NCBI GenBank assembly: GCA_029776995.1
Contig: JAKOTZ010000068.1
Coordinates: 1-43,781, forward strand
Reading direction: 5' to 3'
DNA length: 43,781 bases
Source: Candidatus Hydrogenedentota bacterium
Lineage (GTDB): Bacteria > Hydrogenedentota > Hydrogenedentia > Hydrogenedentales > CAITNO01
Below the pieces are notes generated by a model. It did not search any database. It saw only the letters and a list, made by a program, of their open reading frames with translations, and was not told where the DNA came from. Both the position numbers and the translations under genes were made by a program. Shown here piece by piece: positions 33,424 through 42,445 of the stretch. The stretch's first letter is position 1. Each line of letters opens with the position of its first letter.

Positions 33424-34247
33424 ACGGCCAGACGGTTCATTTTGACCGCAATGCCCCGGTTGGGATTTTTGACTCAGGCGTGGGCGGACTGACCGTAATG
33501 CGGCAAATCCGTCGGCTCCTGCCCCAGGAACATCTGATTTACCTCGGGGACACAGCCCGCGTTCCTTACGGGACCAAATCGCCGGAAACAGTGATCCGTT
33601 ACGCCACGCGTTGCGCGCAAACCCTTACGGTACGGGGCATAAAATTGCTGGTAGTGGCATGCAACACCGCTTCCGCCTACGCATTGGATGCCCTGCGCGC
33701 GGCGCTGCCGGTCCCGATTATCGGCGTGGTGGAACCCGGGGCCCAGGCTGCTGTCCGGTCAACCCATTCCGGAAAGATCGGCGTCATCGGAACGCCAGGC
33801 ACTGTCCGCAGCGGAGCATATGAGCGGGCTATCCGCCAGCTGGCGCCGGATGCCCGGGTGTTTCTCCAGGCCTGTCCATTATTCGTTCCGCTGGCCGAAG
33901 AAGGCTGGGTGCGGGGAGATGTTCCCTTCCTCGCCGCGAACCGGTACCTCGGCCGGCTGAAACAGCGCCAGGTGGACACCCTGGTTTTAGGCTGTACCCA
34001 CTATCCCCTGCTCCGCGGCGTTATCGGCAAGGTGATGGGGCCTGATGTTTCCCTGGTCGACAGCGCCCGCGAAACCGCCCGGGAAACCCGCCGTATTCTT
34101 TCGGCTGCGGGACTTATCCGAAACAACGGTAGACCGGGTAAAAATCTCTTTCTGGTCACGGACAACCCGAATACTTTTTCGGGAACAGGGGCTCGTTTCT
34201 GGGGACACCCCCTGGAACATGTAGAATGGGTAGACTTGAATCCTTAA
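33420..34247 (+). CDS. murI: glutamate racemase
   Basis: 275 residues with IFDSGVGGLTVM, YLGDTARVPYG, VVACNTAS (catalytic Cys) and VLGCTHYPLL (second catalytic Cys). It converts L- to D-glutamate for the peptidoglycan stem peptide. It starts within the gerM-like stop. Its own stop (TAA 34245-34247) lies inside a repeat array described separately. Confidence 0.96.
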   Translation: MNGQTVHFDRNAPVGIFDSGVGGLTVMRQIRRLLPQEHLIYLGDTARVPYGTKSPETVIRYATRCAQTLTVRGIKLLVVACNTASAYALDALRAALPVPIIGVVEPGAQAAVRSTHSGKIGVIGTPGTVRSGAYERAIRQLAPDARVFLQACPLFVPLAEEGWVRGDVPFLAANRYLGRLKQRQVDTLVLGCTHYPLLRGVIGKVMGPDVSLVDSARETARETRRILSAAGLIRNNGRPGKNLFLVTDNPNTFSGTGARFWGHPLEHVEWVDLNP

Positions 34248-34300
34248 TGCTGGGCTGAATTGGGTTGAATTCTTAATGCTGGGCTGAATTTGGGCTGCAT
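34243..34300 (+). repeat. two 29-bp imperfect tandem units over the murI stop, with four TGGGYTGMAT cores
   Basis: Units 34243-34271 and 34272-34300 both begin CTTAATGCTGGGCTGAATT. The ten-base core TGGGYTGMAT occurs at 34251, 34261, 34280 and 34291. The first unit spans the murI stop; the second ends directly before the ATG at 34301, replacing a normal ribosome site. The array may be a recent slip duplication or a translation-control element. Confidence 0.7.
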
Positions 34301-36124
34301 ATGGTAAGCGCGGACCGTGAGCAACATAACGGCCGCTCCTATCTGTTTGGATGGGGCGATATTTTTATTCTCTCCCTGCTGATCACGCTGTTCGGAGCGC
34401 TGGGATTTTCTGTCGCCACGTACATGAAACAGCGTCCCGTCAATGCAACACCGCTGCTCGAACCGCTGGCGGAACAGTTCGTGGATCTGCTGGCCGACAA
34501 TTTCATCCCGCCACAGAACATACGGTTGCTGCGAGAAGATGCGGTAGTGTCCGGCCAGGAACGTTATACCGTCCGCCGTTATGAGGTGCGTCTTCCGGAC
34601 ACAATCAATTGGCCGGGGCTCCGAAAACTGCTGGTGGAGTCGCTTGCCCGCAAGCAGGTCACGGTTGTTGAGAAAACTTCGGAAAATAAAGGTCAACATG
34701 AAATTGTGCTTTCGCTGGGGCGTTGTCCATTCGCGGAGGCCGTCTTCCTGACCCGGGAGAACAATGCAGTCGCAGAGCCCGACTGTTCAGAAGTGCTGGA
34801 CGTGGCGCGCCAGGCCATGCTGGCTGTCGGCGTAGTCTCCGGCGCAATCTCTCTGGAAACGCGGGACATATCAGACAGGCCTTATCCCACTTTAATCGTT
34901 CGTATGCCTCCGGGGATTACATCGTTGCGCCTGGAAAATGCCCTGGCCGACGCCGTAACCCCTTTTGACGGCTACCTGGAATTCGTAGAGGAAAAAGAGC
35001 TGGTACGCGTCAGCCGGCTGTGCAGAAAATCCGGTCCCTGCGCAGAACTGCATATTCTTTCTCCCAAGTCTGATAACGATAATACCCAGGGCATATCTTC
35101 AGCAGGCGCGCCCACAACGGAAAACGAAGCGCCCGTGGACAGGGAATTAAATCAACAGCCGTCCTCGACTTCAGAAACAACTTCTACTGAATCTGAAAAC
35201 CCCGAATCACCGGTTCAGCCTCTCTCTCAGGTTAGGCAACCAGCGGGACCTTTTATGAGTTTGGTGCCCTCCGCCACCCTCCTGGGAAGCCTGGCGGAGC
35301 AGCCGGAACCGGCGATCGCAATGGAATCCGCCCTCACGGAAACGGGTTTGGGAACCGCGTACGGGGTTGAGTCTGAAAATCCGTCACTTTACCCGAATAC
35401 GGATCCTGTCGTGGCGGAAGACGGCAGTATCCCGGCAGAAACAGCTTCCGAAACCGCAATCGTGCCAGAGTCCCGGCCACGGGTAGCCATCATTCTGGAT
35501 GACGGCGGATGGGGTGGGCGTGAAACAGAACAAATTCTGGCGCTCGATCCCAGGCTGACCCTTTCCATCCTTCCAAACACGCCTTTCGGTACGGAAACGG
35601 CCATGCGGGCCGCAGAGCTGGGATTTGAAATCATGCTGCACATGCCCATGCAAAACGGACACGGCCGATTCCCCGGAGAATTGCGGGTGGGCATGACTGC
35701 TGAACAGATCCGGGAACTGACCCTGCAGGCCGCGGAACAGATCCCCGGCGCCTGTGGTGCGAATAACCATACAGGCACCACCTTTACCCGGAACAGGGAA
35801 GGAATGGAACATTTCATGGATGTGATGGTCGAATTGGGATGGTTCTTTGTGGACAGCAGGACTACCCCGGGAAGCGTCGGATATGCCACAGCCTTGGAAA
35901 AAGGGGTTCCTGCGTTAAACAGAGACATTTTTCTGGATCATGAAAATACCTCGTCCTACATTAACCGACAGTTCGGCATCCTCCTGGCGACCGCGCGAAA
36001 AAATGGGTTTGCCGTGGGCATCGGGCATTTCCGGCCCAATACGGTTGCTGCGCTTGAAAAATGGATCCCAAAACTGGAAGAGGAAGGTATTGACCTGGTA
36101 CACGCTTCGGAATTACTGCCATGA
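34301..36124 (+). CDS. divergent polysaccharide deacetylase (YibQ-type) with long N-terminal extension
   Basis: 607 residues. A membrane segment (~17-42) precedes a ~200-residue unknown region, then a Ser/Thr/Glu-rich linker, and at ~385-607 the divergent polysaccharide deacetylase domain (PF04748-type): VAIILDDGG, LHMPMQN, GANNHTGTTF, and a late GIGHFRP. These proteins share the NodB-like fold; their activity is unproven. It follows murI in a peptidoglycan gene run and overlaps tsaD by four bases. The start has no standard ribosome site (see the repeat at 34243-34300). Most YibQ proteins are only ~250-400 residues, so this N-terminal half is unusual. Confidence 0.82.
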   Translation: MVSADREQHNGRSYLFGWGDIFILSLLITLFGALGFSVATYMKQRPVNATPLLEPLAEQFVDLLADNFIPPQNIRLLREDAVVSGQERYTVRRYEVRLPDTINWPGLRKLLVESLARKQVTVVEKTSENKGQHEIVLSLGRCPFAEAVFLTRENNAVAEPDCSEVLDVARQAMLAVGVVSGAISLETRDISDRPYPTLIVRMPPGITSLRLENALADAVTPFDGYLEFVEEKELVRVSRLCRKSGPCAELHILSPKSDNDNTQGISSAGAPTTENEAPVDRELNQQPSSTSETTSTESENPESPVQPLSQVRQPAGPFMSLVPSATLLGSLAEQPEPAIAMESALTETGLGTAYGVESENPSLYPNTDPVVAEDGSIPAETASETAIVPESRPRVAIILDDGGWGGRETEQILALDPRLTLSILPNTPFGTETAMRAAELGFEIMLHMPMQNGHGRFPGELRVGMTAEQIRELTLQAAEQIPGACGANNHTGTTFTRNREGMEHFMDVMVELGWFFVDSRTTPGSVGYATALEKGVPALNRDIFLDHENTSSYINRQFGILLATARKNGFAVGIGHFRPNTVAALEKWIPKLEEEGIDLVHASELLP

Positions 36125-37137
36125 GTCTGATTCTGGGAATTGAAACTTCCTGTGATGAAACCGGAATTGCCCTAGTCGAAGATGGTCGCCGGGTGATTGC
36201 CGAAACCCTCCTGTCGCAGGTGGACATCCACCGCGTATTCGGCGGGGTTGTGCCTGAGATTGCGTCCCGAAAACATATTGAAGTCATCTATCAGCTTACC
36301 CGGGACACCCTCGCCCAGGCAGGGCTGGACATGGCCTCCGGACGGCAGCAAATAGATGCCGTAGCCGCAACACGGGGTCCCGGATTAATGGGATCCCTAT
36401 TGGTCGGCATGGGATTCGCGCGTTCCCTGACCTGGGCCTGGCGAAAGCCGTTCGTGCCTGTGCATCACATAGAAGGGCACCTGTATGCCGCGTTTCTGGG
36501 AGAAAGGGTCCCCCAATTCCCCTTCCTGGCTCTGATTGTGAGTGGAGGGCATACGCAACTGGTGTATTGTCCAGAACCCCTGCGTTATGAACTGCTGGGC
36601 ACCACGCGGGACGACGCGGTAGGCGAATGTTTTGACAAGGTCGCCCGGCTCCTTGGGCTGCCTTACCCCGGGGGGCCTTCCATCCAGAAAGTAGCTCAAA
36701 CCGGCAATCCGGATGCCTGCCATTTCCCCCGGGCCATGCGGGACAGCGATACGCTTGACTTCAGCTACAGCGGACTCAAAACTGCTGTACTGTACATGCT
36801 GCGCGACCATCCAGACCTGCCGGTACCGGACGTAGCGGCCAGTTTTCAGCGGGCAGCCGTAGACATGCTGCTTGAACGGACTGAACAGGCAATCGCGCGC
36901 ACCGGCTGCGAGCGCCTGGTTGTCGCGGGTGGCGTGGCGGCCAACGCGCTACTCCGGGAATCCGTGCAACAGCTGGGTGTCGAGGTCTATCTTCCCGCGT
37001 TCCGCTGGTGCCTGGACAACGGCGCTATGATCGCCTGCGCCGCGCATTACCGACTGCAGGCAGGGTGTGCCGATCATACGCTCAGCGCGAGTGCTGATCC
37101 CTCACTGGACCTGATCTGCTCTGGCCAAGCCGGGTAA
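36121..37137 (+). CDS. tsaD: tRNA N6-adenosine threonylcarbamoyltransferase (TsaD/Kae1)
   Basis: 338 residues: ILGIETSCDETGIAL, GGVVPEIASRKHIE, ATRGPGLMGSLLVG, HHIEGHLYA (metal-binding His pair), LIVSGGHTQLV, and VAGGVAANALLR. It transfers threonylcarbamoyl to A37 of ANN-reading tRNAs. It starts inside the deacetylase stop (ATGA), so it may be the last gene of the 30310 operon. Confidence 0.97.
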   Translation: MSLILGIETSCDETGIALVEDGRRVIAETLLSQVDIHRVFGGVVPEIASRKHIEVIYQLTRDTLAQAGLDMASGRQQIDAVAATRGPGLMGSLLVGMGFARSLTWAWRKPFVPVHHIEGHLYAAFLGERVPQFPFLALIVSGGHTQLVYCPEPLRYELLGTTRDDAVGECFDKVARLLGLPYPGGPSIQKVAQTGNPDACHFPRAMRDSDTLDFSYSGLKTAVLYMLRDHPDLPVPDVAASFQRAAVDMLLERTEQAIARTGCERLVVAGGVAANALLRESVQQLGVEVYLPAFRWCLDNGAMIACAAHYRLQAGCADHTLSASADPSLDLICSGQAG

Positions 37138-37161
37138 TACTTTCAGCTGTTTTGTGGAATA

Positions 37162-37200
37162 GCCGCAGGGTACCAGCGGCATTTCAAAAAATTCTATAAT
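37162..37200 (+). promoter_or_regulatory. possible promoter of the bactofilin gene with adjacent dyad
   Basis: A consensus TATAAT (37195-37200) lies 46 bases before the bactofilin ATG. There is no good -35 at the normal distance; instead that place holds a GCCGC-N9-GCGGC dyad (37162-37166/37176-37180), which could bind an activator or act as a short hairpin. Confidence 0.35.
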
Positions 37201-37246
37201 GCCATTCAGCCTACATTGGGAACTCCCGACCCGGAAAGGGACAGCC

Positions 37247-37885
37247 ATGAGTGAACAAAATATTTCATCAGACGAAAAAAAACGCTCCGGCTGGATGAAA
37301 CGGTTGTTTTTGCGCCTGAACCAGACTATGGAACAGAACCGCGGCGGCGGCCGTTCTCTGGAAGCCACCCTGATGGCTGAAGAAGCCGAACAGATTGCTG
37401 AAAACACAGTCAGACGCAGTCGGAATACCGGAAACAGGCGTGTGGTTATACCTGATGGCGTGCATATAACAGGTTCTATCGTGGGATCCGCGGATGTGGA
37501 AATCGGGGGGCTTATAGAGGGAGACCTGAAGGCGGACGGCAGTGTTATGATTCTCAAGACAGGCACTGTCGGCGGCAAAATCAACGCGGTTTCTGTCCGC
37601 GTGGACGGTGAGGTACGGGGAACCATCCACGCGGGAGAACATGTCATGGTAAGCGGAACAGGTATCGTAAGCGCGCCAATACAGGCCGGTGGCAAGGTGG
37701 AGATCGGCGGCACAGTCGAAGGAGACATTACCACCCCGGACGGGGTGCGGATTCTGAAAACAGGACGTGTAAACGGCAACCTGAAAATGCACGTTTTATA
37801 TATGGAAGACGGAGGAATACTCAACGGGCAGTGCATGATGGGAATTCAGCGCCGTACTTCCGACACGGATGACGATAAGAAATAA
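37247..37885 (+). CDS. bactofilin-family polymer-forming protein
   Basis: 212 residues. The central ~110 residues are the bactofilin beta-helix: VHITGSIVGSADVEIGGLIEG, then repeats with G.V.G.I (TGTVGGKI, DGEVRGTI, GGTVEGDI, TGRVNGNL). Charged N- and C-terminal tails flank it. Bactofilins self-assemble into filaments that position envelope enzymes or shape appendages. ATG 37247 has AAAGGGA about 6 bases upstream; an upstream ATG (37199) lies at the -10 and is rejected. It lies directly before a membrane zinc peptidase, and after cell-wall genes. Confidence 0.9.
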   Translation: MSEQNISSDEKKRSGWMKRLFLRLNQTMEQNRGGGRSLEATLMAEEAEQIAENTVRRSRNTGNRRVVIPDGVHITGSIVGSADVEIGGLIEGDLKADGSVMILKTGTVGGKINAVSVRVDGEVRGTIHAGEHVMVSGTGIVSAPIQAGGKVEIGGTVEGDITTPDGVRILKTGRVNGNLKMHVLYMEDGGILNGQCMMGIQRRTSDTDDDKK

Positions 37886-37903
37886 GAAAGGAGCGTGAGG
37901 TTT

Positions 37904-38611
37904 ATGCTGCCTTACTTCTTCCATCCTGCTGATCTGCTGATGATTCCGGCCCTGCTTTTTGCGCTCTGGGCTCAGATGAAGGTGCACGGCGCTTACGCCA
38001 GGTACTCCAGAGTGGCTACCCGGTCCGGCCTGACCGGCCGGGACATCGCTGAAGAAGTACTTCGCAACGCCGGTGTCGGCAATGTCCGGATTGGGCGGGT
38101 ACCCGGTGAAATGACGGACCACTACAACCCGGCCACCCGGGAACTGAACCTGTCTGACGGCGTGTACCACTCCAATTCGGTAGCCGCGCTGGGTATAGCC
38201 GCCCATGAAGCGGGCCATGCGATCCAGCATGCCCGGGCTTACGCGCCCATGCAATTGCGCCAGATGGTTTACCCGATCAGCTCAATCGGATCCATGGCGG
38301 CATTTCCGCTGATCCTGCTGGGGGTCATTTTCGGTCCCATGGGCGGCGCGTGGCTGATCAACCTGGGCATCTGGATGTTCAGCGCGGCTGTCATGTTTAC
38401 ACTGATCACACTGCCGGTCGAGTTCGACGCCAGCAGAAGGGCCGTCCTGGCTCTGGCGCAGGGCGGATACCTAACCCAGGAAGAAATGAAAGGGGTAAAA
38501 GCCGTGTTGCGCGCGGCGGCGCTGACCTATGTCGCTGCCGCGGCGGCCGCCATTCTGCAGCTGCTTCGGCTGCTGCTGATCTTCGGCGGTCTTGGACGGA
38601 GCAACGAGTAA
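37904..38611 (+). CDS. membrane zinc metallopeptidase (YugP/DUF2227-like, PF04298-type)
   Basis: 235 residues: an N-terminal membrane helix, NLSDGVYHSNSVAAL, the zinc motif AHEAGHAIQHA (HExxH), two central membrane helices, LPVEFDASRRA with the third metal-ligand area, and a C-terminal helix (YVAAAAAAILQLLRLLL). This is the YugP-like putative neutral zinc peptidase family; substrates are not known. ATG 37904 has AAAGGAG 10 bases upstream, better than the GTG at 37895. It lies 18 bases after the bactofilin gene, likely in one operon. Confidence 0.88.
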   Translation: MLPYFFHPADLLMIPALLFALWAQMKVHGAYARYSRVATRSGLTGRDIAEEVLRNAGVGNVRIGRVPGEMTDHYNPATRELNLSDGVYHSNSVAALGIAAHEAGHAIQHARAYAPMQLRQMVYPISSIGSMAAFPLILLGVIFGPMGGAWLINLGIWMFSAAVMFTLITLPVEFDASRRAVLALAQGGYLTQEEMKGVKAVLRAAALTYVAAAAAAILQLLRLLLIFGGLGRSNE

Positions 38612-39826
38612 GTGCCGTCAGCGCTTCCCATAACTTTTCCTTCTGGAGGCGTCCGCCCGCGCGCGCGGGCGGCGCGTTTTTTTTTACAGACCGGTACGTT
38701 GGTCGCCGCGGCCATACCGATCTTGCTGGGTACAATACCGGGTTATGGGCTTTCGCCTGAGGACGTGCTGACCGTTCGGGTTACCGCGGAAGTTGAAGGC
38801 AGCGGTCCCACAGCCAGGCAAATGGCCGTGGATCGGGCAGAGCTCACGGCTATGGAAGAACTTATCCGCAGCTGGGTTCCGGAAACAGATCTGGAACCCT
38901 TCCGCGGATTGATGCGGCACGTTCGGGCATACGTCAAACAGACCGATGTCCTTCGAACAACCCGGGATGGGAATCTGTTTCGTCTCGAAGCAGACGTAAC
39001 CTTCCGTGAATTGCCGTTGCGACGGGACCTCGCGGCCGCGCTGCTGCCGCGGCTGCCGCAGAAACCGGCGCTGGTCCTGATTGCCCGGCCTACTGTCCAA
39101 GACCATTCCACAGGAGAAACAATACCCGGGCGCGTGATAAATCCAGCCATACGCCGACTTGCGGAGACGCTGGAGCAATTGGGCTTTTCCGTCCACGTGC
39201 CCGAACTGGACGGCCGTCTGACAGCCCAGTCTATTGAAACCGCTTTTCAGGGCGGCGTGGAACAGGTGGGAACGATGGCCCGGCAATTGGACCAGACCTT
39301 CCTGCTGGCCTGTGAGGGTTCTGTCAACAGCCGGCCGGTTCAGCCCCAGGCTAACGTCCTGCGCGTGGAAGCGACCTTCAACGCGCGCCTTTTCCGATGT
39401 GAAGACGGGAAAATGCTGGAGTCGCTGGGCATTACCTCCATCCTGCAGAGCGTGGAGATCACGGAAGGCGCCAGGCTGGCCCTGGAAGACGCAGCGACCA
39501 AATTGACTACAGACTGTGTCTCCGCCCTCATTTTGGCGGCTGCAGCGCTGCGGACAGCAGAACCGGACGCCGCCCTGATCATAATCGAACAGCCGCCGGA
39601 TGCCGACACGGTGGAGTCTCTTGCCGCAGTATTGCGAGAACTTCCTGAAACGGTTACTGCTGAAGTTTTGGCATCCGGTCCCGTTCTGGGGCGCATCCGC
39701 GTGCGGACTGCCCTTCACATGGCGGAACTGGCAGACCTGCTGCAGCAAACCGAGGTGGGGCCATACCGCCTGGAGTTGAAGAAAGCAGTCGGCCGGGACA
39801 TCCAGTTGCAAATAGTCCCCAGATGA
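38612..39826 (+). CDS. exported protein of unknown function with FlgT/LPP20-like N-terminal layout
   Basis: 404 residues if started at GTG 38612, which has GGAG 10 bases upstream and directly follows the previous stop. That start gives an Arg-rich n-region and hydrophobic stretch (FLQTGTLVAAAIPILLG), a plausible signal. A TTG at 38699 would start after the hairpin described below but with a weak signal and no ribosome site. The mature part begins VRVTAEVEGSGPTARQMAVDRAELTAMEE, the G-x-x-A..A pattern of FlgT-N/LPP20 lipoproteins, and a second segment (RPTVQDHSTGE...IRRLAETLEQLGF) resembles the FlgT middle domain. These are resemblances only; a flagellar basal-body role is possible. Confidence 0.65.
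   Translation: MPSALPITFPSGGVRPRARAARFFLQTGTLVAAAIPILLGTIPGYGLSPEDVLTVRVTAEVEGSGPTARQMAVDRAELTAMEELIRSWVPETDLEPFRGLMRHVRAYVKQTDVLRTTRDGNLFRLEADVTFRELPLRRDLAAALLPRLPQKPALVLIARPTVQDHSTGETIPGRVINPAIRRLAETLEQLGFSVHVPELDGRLTAQSIETAFQGGVEQVGTMARQLDQTFLLACEGSVNSRPVQPQANVLRVEATFNARLFRCEDGKMLESLGITSILQSVEITEGARLALEDAATKLTTDCVSALILAAAALRTAEPDAALIIIEQPPDADTVESLAAVLRELPETVTAEVLASGPVLGRIRVRTALHMAELADLLQQTEVGPYRLELKKAVGRDIQLQIVPR
38653..38685 (+). terminator. intrinsic terminator-like hairpin with nine-T run
   Basis: CCGCCCGC (38653-38660) pairs with GCGGGCGG (38665-38672), followed by CGCG and nine T (38677-38685). The stem is fully GC. It sits 41 bases after the zinc-peptidase stop, a usual terminator place, but inside the frame of the downstream gene if that starts at 38612. 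Confidence 0.7.
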
Positions 39827-39849
39827 TCCGAGGGGATAAACCTGACCTG

Positions 39850-39876
39850 GAAATTCGAATGGGTAATCCGAATTTC
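39850..39876. promoter_or_regulatory. 8-bp inverted repeat between convergent genes
   Basis: GAAATTCG (39850-39857) and CGAATTTC (39869-39876) form a perfect dyad with an 11-base loop in the 64-base space between the converging FlgT-like gene and ahcY. It may end transcription in both directions, but there is no clear T-run and the stem is AT-rich. Confidence 0.35.
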
Positions 39877-39890
39877 AAAAGCTGTTTGAA

Positions 39891-41348
39891 TCAGTAGCGG
39901 TAAAAATCAGGCTTGTACGGACCGTCAACCGGAACACCCAGGTAGGCCGCCTGTTTAGGCGTCAGGGTGTCCAGTGATACGCCCAGCTTGCCCAGATGCA
40001 GGCGCGCAACTTCTTCATCCAGTTTCTTGGGCAGGGTATACACCTTGCCCACCTCGTACTTCTCCGGTTCCGTAAACAGGGCAATCTGCGCGAGGGTCTG
40101 GTTGGTGAACGAATTGGACATTACAAAAGAAGGATGTCCCGTTGCGCAGCCCAGGTTAACCAGCCGTCCGCGGGCCAGCAGTATGATTTCTTTGCCGTCC
40201 GGAAACACAAATTTGTCCACCTGAGGCTTTACATTGATCTCCCGGATATCGGGTTGCGATTCGAGCCAGGCCACGTCAATTTCGGAATCAAAATGGCCGA
40301 TATTGCACACGATAGCCTGGTCTTTCATTTTTTTCATGTGTTCCCCGGTGATGACATCGCAGCATCCGGTTGCCGTGACAAAAATATCCCCGATGGAGGC
40401 CGCGTCGTCCATGCGCATCACCTGGTAACCCTCCATTGCGGCCTGCAGGGCGCATATCGGGTCAATCTCCGTAATGATCACGCGGGCTCCCAAACCCCGC
40501 ATGGCCTGGGCGCAACCCTTGCCTACGTCTCCATACCCCGCAATGACCACCACTTTGCCGGCCACCATAACATCCGTGGCGCGCTTTATGCCGTCCGCCA
40601 ACGACTCCCGGCATCCGTACAGGTTGTCAAATTTGGATTTCGTGACAGAGTCATTCACGTTCATCGCGCGGGTCAGCAGCTTCCCTTCAGCCATCATCTG
40701 GTACAGGCGGTGCACCCCGGTTGTGGTTTCTTCCGATACGCCGATCCATCCCTTTACCGTTTCGTGCCACACTCCTGGGCGCGCCTGATAAATCTCATGC
40801 AGAAGGGTATCTATAATCTCCAGTTCGCGGTGTTCACGGGATATTGGCGGCAGCTCTCCGGTTCGCATGACATGCTCTTCGAGCGCGTAACCCCGGTGTA
40901 TCAGCAGCGTGGCGTCTCCCCCGTCATCCACGATCATATTAGGCATCTGCCCCCCGTCAAACTGCATGGCCTGCCAGGTGCACCACCAGTATTCCTCCAG
41001 GGTTTCCCCTTTCCAGGCAAATACCGGGACGCCGGCCCGGACAATGGCCGCCGCGGCGTGGTCCTGGGTGGAGAAGATATTGCAGCTGGCCCAGCGCACT
41101 TCTGCGCCCAGGGCTTTGAGCGTTTCAATCAGCACGGCCGTCTGGATGGTCATGTGCAACGAGCCCATGATCCTCGCGCCCTTCAGCGGCTGCGCCGGGG
41201 CGTACCGTTCCCGCACCGCCATCAGGCCAGGCATTTCTTTTTCCGCCATTTCAATTTCTTTGCGCCCCCAGTCGGCCAGAGCAATGTCTGCCACTTTGAA
41301 GGCGGGCCGTTCCGTAACTTTGGGAAGTTCAATCCGCGCGACTGCCAT
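39891..41348 (-). CDS. ahcY: S-adenosyl-L-homocysteine hydrolase
   Basis: 485 residues: the substrate domain has [16 protein letters not shown] and [34 protein letters not shown] precedes the NAD-binding [19 protein letters not shown]; the end KPDFYRY is the family C-terminus, with the NAD-contacting Lys and Tyr. It splits SAH to adenosine and homocysteine in the methyl cycle. AGGAG lies about 8 bases before the ATG. It is the second gene after an adenosine kinase-like gene, an arrangement that would remove the adenosine product. No SAH riboswitch was recognised in the 67-base gap. Confidence 0.97.
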   Translation of the reverse strand: MAVARIELPKVTERPAFKVADIALADWGRKEIEMAEKEMPGLMAVRERYAPAQPLKGARIMGSLHMTIQTAVLIETLKALGAEVRWASCNIFSTQDHAAAAIVRAGVPVFAWKGETLEEYWWCTWQAMQFDGGQMPNMIVDDGGDATLLIHRGYALEEHVMRTGELPPISREHRELEIIDTLLHEIYQARPGVWHETVKGWIGVSEETTTGVHRLYQMMAEGKLLTRAMNVNDSVTKSKFDNLYGCRESLADGIKRATDVMVAGKVVVIAGYGDVGKGCAQAMRGLGARVIITEIDPICALQAAMEGYQVMRMDDAASIGDIFVTATGCCDVITGEHMKKMKDQAIVCNIGHFDSEIDVAWLESQPDIREINVKPQVDKFVFPDGKEIILLARGRLVNLGCATGHPSFVMSNSFTNQTLAQIALFTEPEKYEVGKVYTLPKKLDEEVARLHLGKLGVSLDTLTPKQAAYLGVPVDGPYKPDFYRY

Positions 41349-41415
41349 ATCTGTGCTCCTTTACGGTTTCATTCCAACTGTGAATCTTCAACCTTTTGAA
41401 AACATTATGCCGGGG

Positions 41416-42402
41416 TCAATTATTCAGTTTCTCCAGGCGCCGGCGAATATCCGCCAGCGCATCCATGGGCGGTACAGCGCCGATGCGGGTGACCGTTTCA
41501 GCGCCTAGCAGCGCGCCCGCCTGACCACACCAGCGCAGGGAACGCCCATCAAGCCAACCGTGCAGAAACCCTGCCGCCCAGCAGTCCCCCGCTCCCGTCG
41601 TGTCAACCGCATCGACGGATTCCGCCGGAACGAATACCCGCTCATCTCCCCTGCCCATCAGCGCTCCCCGGGGACCAAGCTTTACGGCAGCAGTAGGAGT
41701 CAGTTTCAGCAAAGCCTCCAGGGCAGCTTCCGGATCGTCCCGGCCGATAAACGCCTTGGCCTCATCTTCATTGGCGAATACTATATCTATGTCATCCCGA
41801 AGCAGGTCCGGAAGAATATCCCTCGCGGCTTCTACCACTTCAAATGACCCCAGGTCGAGGCTTACCGCGCAGCCTGCCTCCCGGGCGGATTCGATGGCTT
41901 TCACCGCCGTCTGACGGTCATACAGAAGATATCCTTCGATATGCGCCAGCGCGCATCCTGTAAAATCATCAGCCGTGATCATTTCCGGGCACAGTGCCTG
42001 CGCCGCCCCCAGACAGGTACGCATGGTGCGCTGAGAGTCTGGCGTAATCAGGCTGAGGCATCGGCCGGTAGGGCGCGCGGAAATCACGCGAATCCGATCG
42101 GCATGAACCCCCTCATATTCCAGTCGATCCCGGTAAAAACGCCCAGTTTCATCATCACCCACCGTACCCAGAAACCAAGTATCTCTACCCAGGCCTGCCA
42201 TGGCGCGAATGGTATTGGCCGCGGATCCGCCCGGCGCCCGTTCCGGCTCTTCCGGCAGGCGGTTACACAGATCTGCCATGGCAGATGCTTCCACCAGCAT
42301 CATGCCCCCCTTTCCTCCTCCGGCCGCTTCGATAAATTTGTCATCCACCCGAGCCAGGAGATCAACTATAGGGGAACCGATACCGATCACCGCGCTGTTC
42401 AT
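41416..42402 (-). CDS. PfkB-family sugar/nucleoside kinase, probably adenosine kinase
   Basis: 328 residues. PfkB signature 1 region is GGSAANTIRAMAGLG, with FLGTVGDDETG; the second signature is VDTTGAGDCWAAGFLHGW with the catalytic Asp. The RTMRTCLGAAQALCPE strand and NEDEAKAF loop resemble bacterial adenosine kinase-like members. Context upstream of ahcY supports adenosine phosphorylation to AMP; fructose or ribose kinase roles are less likely but not excluded. ATG 42402 is chosen over the GTG at 42408 because GGAGAAGG lies 5 bases before it. Confidence 0.82.
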   Translation of the reverse strand: MNSAVIGIGSPIVDLLARVDDKFIEAAGGGKGGMMLVEASAMADLCNRLPEEPERAPGGSAANTIRAMAGLGRDTWFLGTVGDDETGRFYRDRLEYEGVHADRIRVISARPTGRCLSLITPDSQRTMRTCLGAAQALCPEMITADDFTGCALAHIEGYLLYDRQTAVKAIESAREAGCAVSLDLGSFEVVEAARDILPDLLRDDIDIVFANEDEAKAFIGRDDPEAALEALLKLTPTAAVKLGPRGALMGRGDERVFVPAESVDAVDTTGAGDCWAAGFLHGWLDGRSLRWCGQAGALLGAETVTRIGAVPPMDALADIRRRLEKLNN

Positions 42403-42445
42403 GCGCACCTTCTCCGAAAGTATCCGTTTGTTGTCCGATTAAGTG

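Noticed and set aside
38684-39811. Open frame of 375 codons opposite the FlgT-like gene
   Set aside because: The plus-strand frame has an exported-protein layout and better codon use; the antisense frame shows no motif.
39996-41399. Long open frame (467 codons) on the plus strand opposite ahcY
   Set aside because: It is fully antisense to a textbook ahcY, has no recognisable domain, and is explained by the high GC codon pattern.
41349-41415. Possible SAH riboswitch before ahcY
   Set aside because: The 67-base gap lacks the conserved SAH riboswitch core and mainly holds a normal ribosome site.
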